A stretch of DNA of 64,000 bases from Taxawa tesnikishii (nom. ined.) (Eukaryota; Ascomycota; Dothideomycetes; Dothideales). The stretch is taken from NCBI GenBank assembly GCA_030247885.1, contig JAPDRO010000004.1:620001-684000 (forward strand), written 5' to 3'. The position numbers were made by a program, and so were the translations under genes. The notes beneath the pieces were generated by a model. The model searched no databases. It was not told where the DNA came from and was given only the letters and a program-made list of their open reading frames with translations. Each line of letters opens with the position of its first letter. Within the stretch, counting starts at the first letter, position 1. This document shows positions 46,804 to 61,562 of the stretch, in pieces.

Positions 46804-49800
46804 TAACTTATAAAGTTAAGTAAAGAATATCTTTACTTTTAAGCTATTATAATAAATAGTCTAATTAATTAATAAGTTATAGTTAGTTCTACTATATATT
46901 ATAGTTATTATTAAGTACTTAAATTAATTATAACTAATATAAATAAAATAAGAAAACTAGTATAACGTAAACCGCGAGGAAGCTAACTAAGTAAAGTAGC
47001 TAGCTACTTAAACGTAACCTTCTTATCTTTATATATTACTACTATTAACTATAAGTACTCTTATACCTAGTAAGCCGGCTTATATTAAATCTAATATCTA
47101 GAGTATATTCTTTACCTTACGAAAAAGGACTATACCTCGATTCGATAAGTTACTTATATATATAGTATACCTTACTAAACTCTACGTAATCGTATAGTCG
47201 GATATAATTCGCGCGCGAGAGCGTATAAAATAAAGTAGATTCTCTCGAACGCTAAAGAAAGTATATTAGTATAATAGATTACGCGTCTTATACGTACTAG
47301 TTTCCTTACCTTACTTATATTAGTAATATAAATAGTTAAGGAAATTCAATATAGTTACGTTTAACTATTAAAGACTTTACGATTATTACCTCGACTAATT
47401 AGTAAGAAGTAGCTTAATTACTTTAAGACTTACTATCTTAATATCGCAAGTATCTAGACTTATTAAATCGAGCGCGCGCTTTAACGCGATAAGTTATAAC
47501 GCTATAAAGAGGTAATTTAACGTAGTAACAAAGTTATTCTTATAGTACTAGTATCCTCCGAAGCGCGTCTATAATATAGACGAGTTTAGCTTCGTAATTA
47601 GAGCGAGTTAGTTATTAAGAGCTTTAGTTAATATTTACGAAGTATCTAGCTAAAAGTAAATCGGAGGCTAATAAGAGTAAATAATTATAATCGAGTATAT
47701 AAGTACTACTAGGGAAGTTATATTACCCTTAATTATCTTTAAGGCTAAACATACTAATATAGCGTAGATACCTACTAATATACTATAAGACTAGAAGTTC
47801 TCGACTAGTAGTAGTAGCTAGATATTTAATAGCTATAGCTATAAGTAGCTAACTATTATTTTTAAGTTATTAACGTAGCCTAATAACCTTACGACGCGGC
47901 GACTACTAATTATAGACGGCTATAGTAGTTATATTACTATAAAGGTAATCGCCTTCTATATACGTTATAAAATCCTAATAGGTAAATTAGCGCGTTATAG
48001 TACTAATTTACTCTCTAGTACTTAATTTACTAATTCTTATATCTTAGATTTACGTATCGAATCTACGATATATACTTCGATCTATAGTATCTATAGTTCC
48101 TAGTATAACTATTAATATCGCCTATAATAATCTTAATAAGATACTTAATATAATCCTAAAGTACGAGTCTTTTAGTCCTATTAGGATCCCTAGTAGAGTT
48201 ATAAGGTATAGACCTAGTAAGTATACTATTACTATAGTTACTACTAGATCTTCCGTACTATACGTATAAATTAGTATAAGTATAAGAGATAACGTAGTTA
48301 TATTATACGCTATTACGAAAATGCTCTATTTACTTAAGTTTCTTACTAGGCTTATTTAACTAGGCCTTTACTTATATATTTATTATATTAAAAGTCTTCT
48401 TAATTACGCTCTATAACGCGCTATTAAGTAGTTTATCCTCTAAAACCCTTTTATCTTAACTAACTATAAGTACTAATATTTCCTCGTTTTCTTCGCTATA
48501 TATATTATAGTACTATATATATAGGCCGCTTACGTTCCTAATTACGCGAGTAACCTTAAGCTTAATATTCTTTTAGAACCTACTTAAAGACGTAACTTAG
48601 TAAAAGAATACCTTTTCGCTAATTTTATTTATCTTTACCTTAATAGCCTTTAGTATAAATATAGTAAGAAATAATAACTTACTACTTATAAGTATAGATA
48701 GTATATATAGACTAACACGCTAGCGCTTAGGGCTCCTATTACTAGCGTTTATAGTACTATTAACTTAAGTAGTAACTATAAGGGGCGATAATTAAGAGGA
48801 TATAATAGCTATAGTAAGTAATAATAATTATCGAACGTTTCTATTAATACCTTCGTTACTACTACGGAGCTCTAAACTAGATATATTTATAATACGTTAA
48901 ATTATATTAAAAAGGAATAAGGGTATAGTTTACCTTCTTCGCTAAAGTCTAGTCTAGTAAGGTTATTACTAAAGGTATAGTACTATTAAGAAGCGACGTA
49001 TTACTTAATCTTATTATCGACTACGTTAAGCTATTTACGCGCCTAATATATTATAACAGTAAGGATACGCTCGCGGCGAAGAGGCCTATTCTCGCGTTAC
49101 TATATATCTTAGTATCTATCGTATATATACTATATAGTCTTACTACTTAGTATTTTCTACTTTAGCTTATACGTTATATTAGTCTCTAGTATACTAGTTA
49201 TTTATAAGTTAATAATATGCTCTATAGTTACTACTAAATAGAATAGTATATATAATATTATATCCTAGAAGAATTTACTAGTATCCTCCCGACTTATAAG
49301 GCTATAACGTCTATAGTAGACCTTACTTATAATCTCGATAAATATCTTACTTAGAAAACGTTTTACTTATTTAGTTATTTAGTACTCGGCGTAATAATGT
49401 TAGTATAAGTATTATAATAGTATCTCGTCGCTATCTTAGTAAAGGAAAGCTCTTACCTTTCCTTTCTTATATACTTATTACTTAAGGTAATTAGTATTAC
49501 GAGACGTATATCTACTAGTAGTATTTCGATTAATATAAGCGTTTATTTCTTTACGAGTAATAGTAGAGTAGTTGTTATAAGTCGTTCTTATAGATTTACG
49601 TATCTAGATTTACGTTAGTACTTCGAGGATAGCTAGGAACATTATATACTTTAAAAACTACGGCCCTATATAGGGCGCGTAGTACTTCCGTCCCTAGGTT
49701 AGCTTCTTACTTAATAGACTAAACGTCTCTCTATATATCTTAGATAAGTTTATTTGTTTAATATTCGTTTTAAGATACTAAGTAAAATCTAGGGTATATT

Positions 49801-50375
49801 ATCTCTTAGAAAGAAAGTATAACTCTCGAAGTAGAAATAGATATAATATAAAGCTTAATCGCTTCGTAAACTCGAAATATAGCTAGAAGTAATAGTAACT
49901 TACCTCGACTAATAATCTATTTAAGGTCTTCTCTTCCTTAATAAAAGAGTACTAAAGGTTATATTATTTATATTCCCTAGCGCTCCTTTAGCTCTTAGTA
50001 GCCTTACTTAATACTACGAAATACTCGAATAGGACTTAAGTAGTTAGGATTATAAATAAACGTAGCTTCTATTTAAACTAAGTCGTAGTTAATACTATCC
50101 GATCCTTAGAATAACTTAGTAGTACTATAATATATAAGAGAGATTTAATAATATATATTAAAGATAAACGACGTATTAAACGAATAGTTAATAAAGTTTT
50201 ACTAAGGTATTAGGATATAATATAATAAAACGAACGCGTTAATATAGTTAAGTTAAATAAAAAGAAGGAAAAAGTTCTATACGTATAGACGTATCTTAAC
50301 GCTTCCTTTAGCGATTTATAGTAGTCTAAGCCGTTTACGTAACTCTTAGTAGCTATACTAATAGTAGCCTTAGTA

Positions 50376-50640
50376 ACTTCTCTAAGACTTACCCTATTAG
50401 TAATCCTAGTAGTACTCCTAGTAGTAATCCTAGTAGTAATCCTAGTAGACTTTCTAGTAGCTTTCTAAGAATTACCTTATTAGTACTCCTAGTAGTACTC
50501 CTAGTAGTATTTCTAGTAGACTCTCTAGTAACTTTCTAAGAGTTACTCTATTAGTAATCCTAGTAGTAATCCTAGTAGTACTCCTAGTAGACTCTCTAGC
50601 GACTTTTTAAGAGTCGCCTTATTAGTAATCCTAGTAGTTA
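50376..50640. repeat. Tandem array of 12-base units with 72-82 base higher-order period
   Basis: Subunits of the form AGTAATCCTAGT or AGTACTCCTAGT recur, grouped in blocks that restart with a CCTATTAGT-like sequence at about 50391, 50473, 50545 and 50617. The multiple-of-three unit suggests a repeat within a former coding region of the Plavaka element. Confidence 0.75.
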
Positions 50641-53600
50641 GTATTAATAAAGTAATATTACCTTCTCGACTATTATTTAGTTATAGTACTTATTTATATA
50701 GTAGAACTCGTATAACTACCTTAGTTAAGTTACTATAGTCGTCGCTATTAAAGTAAGTATTATAGTAAGTATAAGCTAATATACCTTAAAATAAGTAGTT
50801 TAGTAGACTATCTTATATAAAGAGACTATAAGTACTATACGCTCTATAGTTATATTTGCAAGTACTACTACCTTAAAGGTAGTAAATAATTATAATAAAA
50901 GGTAATTTAAGACTTACTTTCTATTAGTATTATATATCGAGGGTATACTTAAAACTTACTATATAAAACTTTAAGTTCTTTCCTTATAGATATCGAATTA
51001 AAATAAGTCTCTCTTAATTACCTTAATTATTAATTATAGCGAGCCTCTTATCTTCTTAATTTAATTCGATATAATTTAAGGCGCTATTTAACTCTTACTT
51101 TATAGTTAGTAATTCGACTAAGCGTAATAGGAGTAAATCCTTTAAAGCGTAATAATACTCTATTACTTCTACTTTAGTTCTTATAATCTCGTACGTAAAG
51201 TTAATAGTCTTAAACGAACTACCCTTAAGCGTAACTTATATAGGCTTTATAGCTAGGATATAGTAGTATCTTCTCTTACTATTTCTACTCTTTATTTCTA
51301 CGTTTTTAGTTTTAGCTTTATCTTCGTCTTTATTACTAGCGCTACTAGTAGCTAGGCTAGTTATAGCGCGACTTATACTAGAAGTTAATTTAGCGTTATT
51401 ATAAGTAACTCTACGCTTACGGCTACGTTACTTAAGGTTTACGTTAATCTAGTATATTAGCTTTTAAAACGACTCTTTTTATTATCTATCTATATAAATT
51501 ATATAGTATCGTAGAATCGGTATATTATATCGTATTACTTTAAAACTATAGTAAAGATCTTAACTTCGACGTAGTTTTATATTTTAATTATTATAAAACT
51601 CTTTCTAATAAGACGCGACGCTATAAAGATTCTCTTAATAAAAGTATAAAAGTCGTAGTATTTCTAGTCGCTTAGTTATAAGTTCTATTTAATTATCTAC
51701 GTAACTAATCGACTACTATTTTTGCTAGTATTCTTTAACTTATAAGTTAAAGCTATAGTCGCATTAGGGAGTATCTTTATAAGAGTATACGTAAGTATTA
51801 AGTAGAGGCTTAGTTAGTCTTCTTTAACTTATAAGGCCTTTAGGATTAGCCGTATACGCCGTCTAGCTACTACTTATATATTCCTCTTATTTAAATAGTA
51901 AATATTCCTCGATGTCTTATTTATATTCTTTATACCTTTACGATCTAATTATCTTATTAGCTTCGTAGAAGATAGTCCTTATAGGCTACGCTAGTATATA
52001 TAGGAACTACTATTAGTACTTTACTTTAACCTTATTAATAGTATAAACTTAACCCTCTATTTACTTACGTAAAAAGGCCTCTCTTATCGTATTAATTAGT
52101 AGTCTAATGCTAGTAATTTCTATAGAGTAGTACTCTTTTCCTTTTCCTTTATTATATTATATATATAGTTAAGTAATAAAGTAAGGTATAATTATAGTAG
52201 GCCTTATTAATCTTTCCTTTATATCTTATATACTCGTTTATTTATATCTCTTCTTTACCTTTATACTTTAATAGATATCCTAGTAGGATTACTAGTAGGG
52301 CTTACTTACTCCCTCGTTTATACTTTATAAACTTATTTCTTTACTTTCGTTTTATACTTCCTTACTAATAAAGTCTTCTATTTAGTTACTACCTTTCCTC
52401 CCTCCGGTTATATTTATATACTTATCCTTTACTATTACTTATCTTATTCGCTCTACTCCTTTATTACCTTAGTACTTAATAATTACCGCGTCTTACGCTA
52501 TGTTTTCTTAAGCCTTTCGAATTTATATTAGTATAGAGACTCCGTTTATATTATACGTTACGCGTTAGTTAATAACGCTATCTTCGGCTACTATTATAAT
52601 ATTACTTTCTCGTCCTTTTACGCTCGTATAAGTCGTCTCTATATATATACTAATTACTTCGTATTATTACCTTCTTATTACGCGCGTTACTATCTTCTTA
52701 TTACGCGCGTTATTACTTCTATAATACGCGTAACGTAGACTTATACCTTACTACTAGTTCTTCTTTATTTCCTTATTTAGCGCTAAATTTAGTCGCTATC
52801 TTATATAGTTATTCTTATAGACTCTCTTTTACTAGTCCGAGGTATTTCTTCCTTCTTACTTACTTATATCGTATTTTAACTTACTACGTAGAATAATTAT
52901 TTATCTTAGTTATTATAGTAAGCTATTAGAATTACGCTCTTTCTTTTACTAGTCCGAGGTATTTCTTCCTTCTACTTATATATATACTCGTATTAGATTC
53001 TAACTTACTATATAAAACGATTATTTTACTTTCGCGCTATTACTATAAGTATACTCGCTAATCCTATCGTATCCTTTGTACTATTACTTCTTAACTTAAA
53101 TCCTTTAGTCGATTTCGATAAGTATAATTCCTTTATATAGACGAAGAACTTACTTCGGCATTTTCTTGCAACTAAGGGCTTAGGTAAGTTTAAAAGAAGT
53201 ACTATAAAGGGATTTATATACGCTACTTTAAGCGTAAATAAAGTCGACTAGTAAATTCTTAAGGATATAGTTATAAGTTATCTAAGGAATTTTAAATACC
53301 TTCGCGAGGGCCTCCTAAAGATACTTATAGCTAAGCGCGAACGCTTTAGTATTTAAAATAACCTTCTTAATAGAGTAAAAGGCTAGGCTATCTAGGAATT
53401 ACTTTAAAAGAAGTCTCGAGAAAAGTCGCCTTAACCCTAGTATTACTCGAACTTATTTTATAAGAGTAAAAACGACGTAGACTTTATTAAGATAATTATA
53501 TAGTATCTTCTTCGAATATATATATAAGACGTAAAGTACGAGAATAGAAGCAATAATAAGGGTAAATATAGCTAGGGTACTAAAAGTAAAAAAGAGTACG

Positions 53601-55599
53601 TTTAATATTATAGTTAAGAGTACGTTTATTATTACGCTTAGAGCGCTTACGGAGCTAAATACGTAGTAGTATATATAGTACTATATTATCTACTAGTATA
53701 ACTAATAATCTCAACGATATAATTATTAGTAGCTTAATATTAAAGAAAGATCTTAGTAATATACTTCTTATATTCGTTTAAGTTAACTTTATTTACTCTA
53801 ATATAAATATACTTATTAGTTTATTTATAGCTATACCTTTACGCCTTAGTACTATCTATAATACTAATAAGGGCGTATATAAGCTTAACCTTTTCCGCAA
53901 GTTAACTTAGCGCTATTTTAAGAGCGTTTCGTTACTAGTAGTTTAAGAGCTTATCGCCTACGTTTAATAATAAGTAACGCGCGAATTTTAGTAGTTTAAC
54001 TTAACTATTAATCCTAAAGTAAACGTAGACGAAGCTAAATTAGCCGGCTTACTATATAATAGTATACTTCGGGAGGTATACTAAAATACCTTAGCTAATA
54101 TTAAATAGCTCTAGATATTCGTTATACGCGATCTCGACTATATTTAACTAATCCCTAAGTTCGAGCTTTATAGATAGAAAGTTATCTTAAATAAGCGTAC
54201 CTCGGAGAATATAAATAAGCGTACTCTAGAGAATATAAAGGTAGCGAAGCTATCTACGAAGATTAAGCGTTAACTAGTACTATCGCTACCTCCTATAAAG
54301 TCGACGCGTCGTTTTACTATTAAGTTTATAATAATAAAAATAACGGTTTAATATTAGAAAGTAATAATCTATTTAAGTTAAACGTTTCTCCTAGTTTAGA
54401 AAACTCTTATTAGCTAAAAGATAATTACGTTACTATAGAGAGAGTTACTCTTAAAAGAAAATAAAAAGAGCTAAATAATAAGGTAAATAATAAGGCCTAT
54501 AAGAAGGCTATATACTTAACTATAAAGTTTTTTAGTCGATTAAAAGTAATACTTACAAACCTAGCTCCTTAATAAAATAAAAGCCGTCTATCGCTCTTAA
54601 TAGTAATTAGATAGTATATAAGTAACTATTAAGTAGTAATATCGAGGGCTTAGATTTTATCGATAGAAATAATAAAAGCGCGGCTATTAATTTCTAGGCT
54701 CTAATATTAAGAGATTATAGTTTTAAGTATAAAGAACTCGCTCTTTAGTAAGCTACGTATTACTTCTTTAATAGTAATCTAGATAACTTTAACCTCGTAT
54801 CTAGTATTTTCTATAAGGGCTAAAATAAGAAGAACTTCTTATTATCTTACTAGTTTTACTTTATAAGCTAGGCTTTAAAGGAAATACTTTCTAGTAGCCC
54901 CGTAGTTTATAATACTTATAATATAAGCCTTAGTAAAACTTATATTACTATCGCGTAGCTCTAGGTATTTATATAAATAGTAAAGGAGTTAAGACGTCCT
55001 CTAGACGCTAAAGTATACTCGGGCGACTACTTTAACCCTAAGATACTACTTACCTTATACGACCGACTTAAAGACATTTAGTTGCGACTTAAAGTAGGCT
55101 TAAGCCTAATAGTTATTATAAATAAGTTATTCTTAACGTAAATTAATAATATTCGCAAATTCGTCGGGAATAAGATTAAGATTATACTTACTAGTTTAGA
55201 GATAATAAAGAGGGACTAAGCCTTCTTTACTAAGGAGAAAATATATTACTTTATAAATACTATTATTTAACTTAGAAGTATATATTATCTAAGCTAAAAG
55301 TAGCTAGAACTAAGGTATATATAGTAGGGACTTAATATTTTTAAACCCTTTCTAGTTAAAGATTTACTTAAACGTAACCTTATTAAAGATAGTAAGGAAG
55401 ATAATAAAGGAAATATAAATAGTATATAAAATAGCCCCCTACTATAGTTTAATAGCTATTTGAAATAAGTTATACTTACGACTCTAGAGAAGCTCGTAAG
55501 TAATATTTATCTTACTAACCGTCACTTTAAGGATAAGAGATATAATAAGTAGTTTAGTAAAGTTACCTACGAAAATATAGGTAGTAAGAAGTAAAAGAT

Positions 55600-57170
55600 A
55601 ATAATACGCGTTTTAGTATAAGAAAACCCTATTAATACCTCGTTTACGCGCGTAATTATAAATAAGTTCTACGAATATATTAGTATATTTAAGAGCGTTT
55701 AGTTAAATCTAAGCTTACTTTCGAGTACTTCGTAGTTTATATTTATTAGTAGAACGCTATTTAATAAAGTTACTTTAATTATAAGCTTATACTTCGCCTC
55801 TAAAGTCTAGTACTTCGACCTTAAAAATCCTAGAAAGCGTATTATTAGAAACTAGACTTAAAGCTTTCTATATTAGGTAGCGAAAGTTACTAGTAATAAA
55901 ACGAATCCTAGTAGTAAGTAATATAACCTAAATAAAATCGAGTTAAACGCTTAGGAGTAAAGTTAACTTACTTATATTAGATAGTACCTATCGAAAGTTA
56001 GCTTTCTATAGCTTATAACTACTACTAATATAGTTGTAAAAGAGTAAGGTAAGGTTAGCGCCGCCTTACTTAGAAAGATAAGAGACGCTAGAGGCAAGGG
56101 CGACGACGAGAAAGACTAAATAAATATTAGTAAACTTAGTAAAGAAAGTCTCGAATAAGTCCGAATTCTTAGTAAAGTATTATAAGCTAGGACTATTAAG
56201 TATAACGTTAACTATTAATAGCTTCTAAATATTAAGACTTACTTACGTAAAGAGAGTATAAGAGCTATACTAATACTACTATATTTAACGTTTAACTATA
56301 TAGTTAGGATTCTAGAGAGAGAGATAAATTATTTAATACTTACCTAGTAGAAGGTCCTTACTAATACGCTTAAGAAAGGTATAAGAAAGTCTAGTTTTAA
56401 TATATATAACTTTATAACTACTTATTACCGTTTCCGCGTCCTTATAGTTTTACCTTACTTTAAGAGACTTAAGGAAACTAATAAAGCTATACGTATAGAA
56501 TTAGCGGAGGGTATAATAGCTAAGATAGCGCCGACGCTTTTAAAGGATCTTTAAAGTACTACTTTCTAGCGATATATAGTAGAGATTAACGCTATACTTA
56601 TAATATAAAAGCTTCGTAAGATCCTTAAGAAGGTACGAGCCTAAAATAACTTTACTAGCTAGTTCTTACGTAAGGTTATAATTAGTTCGTTCTTACCCTT
56701 TACTATCGCTATAGTTAAGATATAAATAATATAGTTACTCGAATAAAAGGCTAATAGTAACGCTCCTACCTAGGACTTCTTTAACTTTATTAATTTCTTA
56801 AAGGATATTAGGTTCGTTAATTCCTAGACTAGTAATAAGCTCTAGGTAATTAACGACTTTAAGGGTACTAGTAACGAAGAATATAAGGACGAGCCGGGAG
56901 CCTTATTAGCTATTATAAGCTAAATTAATAGTAAAATAAATCTAGTCCCTAGTAACTATATTATTTTACTAGACTCTAACTAAACTATATAGAATATATT
57001 ATAGCTTATCTATCGAGTAAGACGTACTAAGATAACGTAGAAGGTAAAGATTATAAAGTATTATCGCATTATTTATAACTCTAAGTAAATCCGGATTTAG
57101 GGATAAATAAATAATCGTATTATAAGCGCTAATAAGCTTCGCGCTAAACTAACTACGTATAGTATTAAGG
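55600..57170 (+). pseudogene. SNF2-family helicase remnant inside the Plavaka element
   Basis: In a plus-strand frame the stretch from about 56.75 to 57.1 kb reads KLQVINDFKGTSNE, ALLAIISQINSKINLVP, YIILLDSNQTIQ, LIYRVRRTKITQKVKII, that is, motifs V and VI of the helicase C-terminal half (family SRxGxxGxNL, then QAxxRxHRxGQT) followed by the usual VKYYR segment. Original CAA/CAG codons read as stops at several places. The N-terminal ATPase half, expected upstream, was not recognised with certainty, so the start given is approximate. Its position within G and equal level of RIP suggest it is element cargo. Confidence 0.6.
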
Positions 57171-58239
57171 AAGAGAAGCTTAGGAAGTATATAGATTAAG
57201 TAATTAATATTAGTAGTAATAAGGAAGGCGATAATAGTACGTAAATAGAAGGTAGTAGTAGTAAAAGACTAGAGAATTATACTTATATAAATCTAAAAGA
57301 AAAAGAATATACGTAAATTATTATTCCTAGAAGTAGACTATCTACGTAAATAAGATAGAAATTAGTAAAGTACTTAAAACACTAAATCCTATTAGGATAC
57401 TTAATAGAGTCGAGCGAATAGCTTAGTATATATAATATACGAGGCGAAAACGTAAGAACGCGAATACTTAGTAGGGCTATATTATATCTACGTCTTACGA
57501 AGCGTAACTACTTTAATTCTTTACTATTATACTATTATTTAAATAATAGTACTATAATACTAATATAAGTATACCCTCTATATTAAAGACTAGGATTTAA
57601 GAGCGCCTCTAAGTTATTAAGGTATATTACTACTTATATTACTACTTAAAAACTAAAGAACGCCTTATAAGCTAGAGAGGGTATATATATAGCTCGTAAA
57701 GATAGCGAATATACTAGAACTAATATATAATAGGCTATATATTTCCTTTTATATTAGACGCCTTATATACTAATATAGCGTCTTAGGACTCTAATAAACT
57801 AGGTAGAAGTAATATTAACGCTATAGCGTACGAGGATACTATATATAACCTAATAAGCGACGGATTACCTTGCGAAGGTATAAGAGAAAGTAATAGTAAA
57901 TAAACGAAGGAAAATAAGAAGGTTAAAGAAGAGTTTAACGATAATAAAGAATATAACCTAGCTAGGGACTTTATAAACTAAACGTAGATATTAAAGGCCC
58001 TCGACTTATAGCCTAGTAATAGTAGTAATAATAACGATAATATAACTCTTATTAATAAGTAAGAAAGAATAACTAGTAAGGAAGCGAAAGACGTATATAG
58101 TACTATATATAATATAAGTTTTAACTTAATTCGCCTAAGTAGTAAAAGACTATTATTATTAGCGTTAAGCGAGGTACGCGATAGTTTTAAAGAAAAGACG
58201 ACTCTAAAAGTAGGCTCTCGTAAGATATAGTACGTATAG

Positions 58240-60200
58240 TATAGAGATTAAATATTAACGTATAGCTAATAGTATCTAGTTATAATATATAGGATATAAT
58301 TAATCTAACGCTACTTAGAAATTTCTAAGACTAGTTCGACTTTAACTTTACGTAATAAATATACTAAGAAAATATCTCTAAGAATAGTATTAATTACTTA
58401 CTTAAGACCTCGAGACTAGAACTCTTACTATAGTACTTTAGCTAAAAGTCGGCTAACTAGCTATAAATAAAGATAGAAAACATACTTATAATAGCGAATA
58501 TTAAGTAGTAGTATATAAAGGAAATATAAGTACTAAGTAAGAGTAGCCTAACTAGATATATAGTATATAATTTATAATATAGGGATTTAATATAAGTAGT
58601 TAAATTCTTCCTAAGTTATATTAGCTTTTAATATAACTTCTACTATAAGTCGTACTATATATAAATAGACGAGAACTATAACTATAGGAGGTATATTAAT
58701 ATACTATCTAGTAATTAGTAGTAAGATATATAGAAATAAGTTAGCTTAACTATATCTAGAGCTACTATTATACTTATTATTATCGTAAGTAATAAGACTA
58801 AGTTAACGCTTTAATTAGGAGACTTATAAGCTTACGCTATATATATAATAGTTAGTAACCTTAATATAACGACGTAATATTCGAACGAATAGCCTAAGTT
58901 AATATTATTAGTATTACTACTAATAGTTAATAAGGGTAATATAGACTTAAGGAGTAAGATATTTTATTAGTATTTAGAAGAAGTCTTTAAACTAGTCGTA
59001 GATACGTATAAATAGAGAGGAACTAAAATCTCCTACGCTAATAGTTAGATAAGGTAATACTTCCTAATAATCGCCGTAATTATAACTAATTACAAGGAGT
59101 AAGTTAAGTTAATAAGCGTACTTAGTAGTCGACACTATATAATATATAAGATCTATCTTAATTTACGAGAGAATCTCGAACTCTTAGCGCCTTAGTAAAC
59201 TAAAGCGAATTCTTAAAATCGTATTAAACGTTAGTAATAAACTATTTATATTTATATAAGTCGTAGTAGCCCCTTAGATATACTACTACTAGATACTAGA
59301 GGAAAAGATAAGTAAGAGTCTAATAGTATATTAAAAGACTTAGACTTAGAACTAGACTCGAATAAGAGACTATATAATATTAACTACTTTATATTTAATA
59401 TACTAAGTATAGAGATTTACTAATTACTTATAGTCGATATTCTTTACTAGCTTTTAAAGGGCGTTATAATATACGTACTTACTTAGACTTAAGCGTTTAT
59501 ATTAAAGTATATAAAGAATAAGAAGGGTACTCGAATATATAAAGTAGTAAAAAGGTAGACGTAGGAAAGAAGCGCTAAAAGGCTACTAATTCCAAAGTAG
59601 CTAAAGCTATTATTAAGAACATTATTAATAAGTAATTCGTAGTAATTTCGCCCTTTTCGACGCTTCGTATTTTTAAGAAGTTATTCGCTATTTCTTAATA
59701 GACTAGCGCTAAGTAAAAAAGTATCCTATAGTAGATTATATTAGTATTTATACTATTACTTAAGGAAATTAGTATTATAGAAGCGAAAGAGGTAATTCGT
59801 TTTATACGTATAATAGTAGATTTTATTACTCTTACGATATATAATAGTTACAATAAATAAACGCTACGTTACTTTAAACTTATACTATATAAAATAAATT
59901 AATATAAGGAAGTATTTCGAATATATTATAACCTAAAAGTAAAAGAAGATAAACGCTACTTTAACTTCCCTAAGTAGTATACTCTAACGTACTATATTTA
60001 GATAATTCGCTTATATAGCTACGCGCCTAATTAAGATATAAGTTATCCTAAATATAAGTACTATACTTATATAAAGGAAGGCTTTCGATAAATAAATAGA
60101 AAAGACGAGTAGGAAGATTAGCTAATAGACTATTATTATTATAACCTAAATATACTCGTACTATAAGACCTTCTTAATAGCTATAAATAAAAGTTTATAA
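58240..60200 (+). pseudogene. Plavaka transposase remnant
   Basis: Core of the transposase of element G. Readable in order: YNLQYRDLIQVVKFFLSY, GRYINILSSNQQ (family DWW region), ATIILIIIVSNKTKLT, GDLQAYAIYIVIGNL, a YQYLEEVFK-like stretch and a segment corresponding to the family CADG-RR-FP block. Further on come the FKKxF, DFI, FNFPKQY and NRKDE blocks. Stops occur at positions typical of mutated Gln, Arg and Trp codons. Boundaries are approximate. Confidence 0.65.
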
Positions 60201-61352
60201 TAGAGACTAGAAAGTAAGTAAAAGAGCCTATATTACCTTCTAAGGCCTAGCCTATCGCAACTATATTTAGCCTTCCTAAACTATATCGTCGAGCTAAGAA
60301 GTATTTATAGCGACTAGTAAGTAAAGTAGCAAAGTACCTAGGTACTAAGGAGGGGCAATATTTTCGTTAGATAATAGCTATTTTTATACGTAAAAGTAAA
60401 CTAAAAGAGACAATAATCGCGCCTATAAGCCTAGCGTCCTAAGAAGTAACTAATAACTTAAATAAAATAAAACTCGATAATACGTAAGTAAATAACTATC
60501 TTATCTAGCTCTATTACTTTATTAAATATCGAAAGGAGACTAGTAATAACGCTAGCGACGAGGATATAACGAAGCAAAACTACGCGCAATATATTTATAA
60601 CTAGTAAAAGTCTAGCTAACTTAAATACGACTAAGTATAAGTATAAGAATATATAGACTTAGTATTAAACGACTATAATATAGTTATACTTACGTTTTAG
60701 AGACGCCTTCTAGTTCGCCTCCGACTAATTATTACTATAAAGGATATTAAATCTACGCGTCGAAGCTACGAGGAAGCTTATATCGACGATAATAATACGG
60801 AGAATAATAAGACTTTATACTATAGTAATATATACGTAGATATTTATATAGCGAAGAGGGTAAATAGTAAGGCGAACGACGATTATAAGATAACTATAAT
60901 TAAGCCTTTAGTAATATACCTAAGTCGAGGTACGCTACGAGGAAGAAGAATATATTCTTTAACTTAAGTTTACTATACTATTTACGTAGTACTAGTAAAC
61001 GAGCGTATCGAGCGAGTTAATAGGGATATATATATTAATAATACTACTAACTAGGCGACGTATAACTTTATTTATAACGAGGATTAAGAAGAAAGGGTAA
61101 TCTATATTATAACTAAGTCGAAGATCGAAAGGATAAGAAGTTTACGTAGTAAGGAAATAGTAGTAGTACGAGTAGTAAGAAAGAAAAGGAAAGGAAAGAT
61201 AGAGGCGTAAAAGCTAAGTATATTTAAAATAGAGTTTAAGAGATTAAAAGAGCCGAAACATTATAATATAGCGAGTAGGAAAAGAAGTACTAGAAATAAA
61301 GGAGGATATACGTAATAATAAAAGCGCCGCAAGTAATTAAAATAAATATAGA

Positions 61353-61562
61353 ATATCCTACTAGATATCTTACTAGACGTCCTACTAGATATCCTACTAG
61401 ATACCCTACTAGATATCTTACGTAATATCCTACGAAATATCTTACTAGACGTCCTACTAGATATCCTACTAGACGTCCTACTAGATATCCTACTAGATAT
61501 CTTACGTAATATCCTACGAAATATCCTACTAGACGTCCTATTAGATATCTTACTAAATATCT
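61353..61562. repeat. Tandem array of 12-base units (ATATCCTACTAG), about 17 copies
   Basis: Units ATATCCTACTAG, ATATCTTACTAG and ACGTCCTACTAG alternate without gaps. A pair of variant units (ATATCTTACGTA, ATATCCTACGAA) recurs after seven units, giving an 84-base higher-order period. The array sits 160 bases from the right end of the Plavaka element and resembles the unit of the array at 50.4 kb. Confidence 0.85.

Larger units (their letters stand above)
40717..46920 (+). mobile_element. Second Copia copy (Copia2), 3' portion in three pieces
   Basis: Pieces at 40717-41024, 44724-44949 and about 46806-46920 are collinear with the RNase H region, tail and 3' LTR of Copia1 (LTR start about 44906). 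They are separated by the DNA elements C (with B4 inside) and D. The 5' part is missing to the left of B3. It is older than C and D, heavily mutated, and a fragment only. Confidence 0.78.

Noticed and set aside
50376-61562. CRISPR-like arrays
   Set aside because: The 12-base units are contiguous without unique spacers, and the DNA is eukaryotic.
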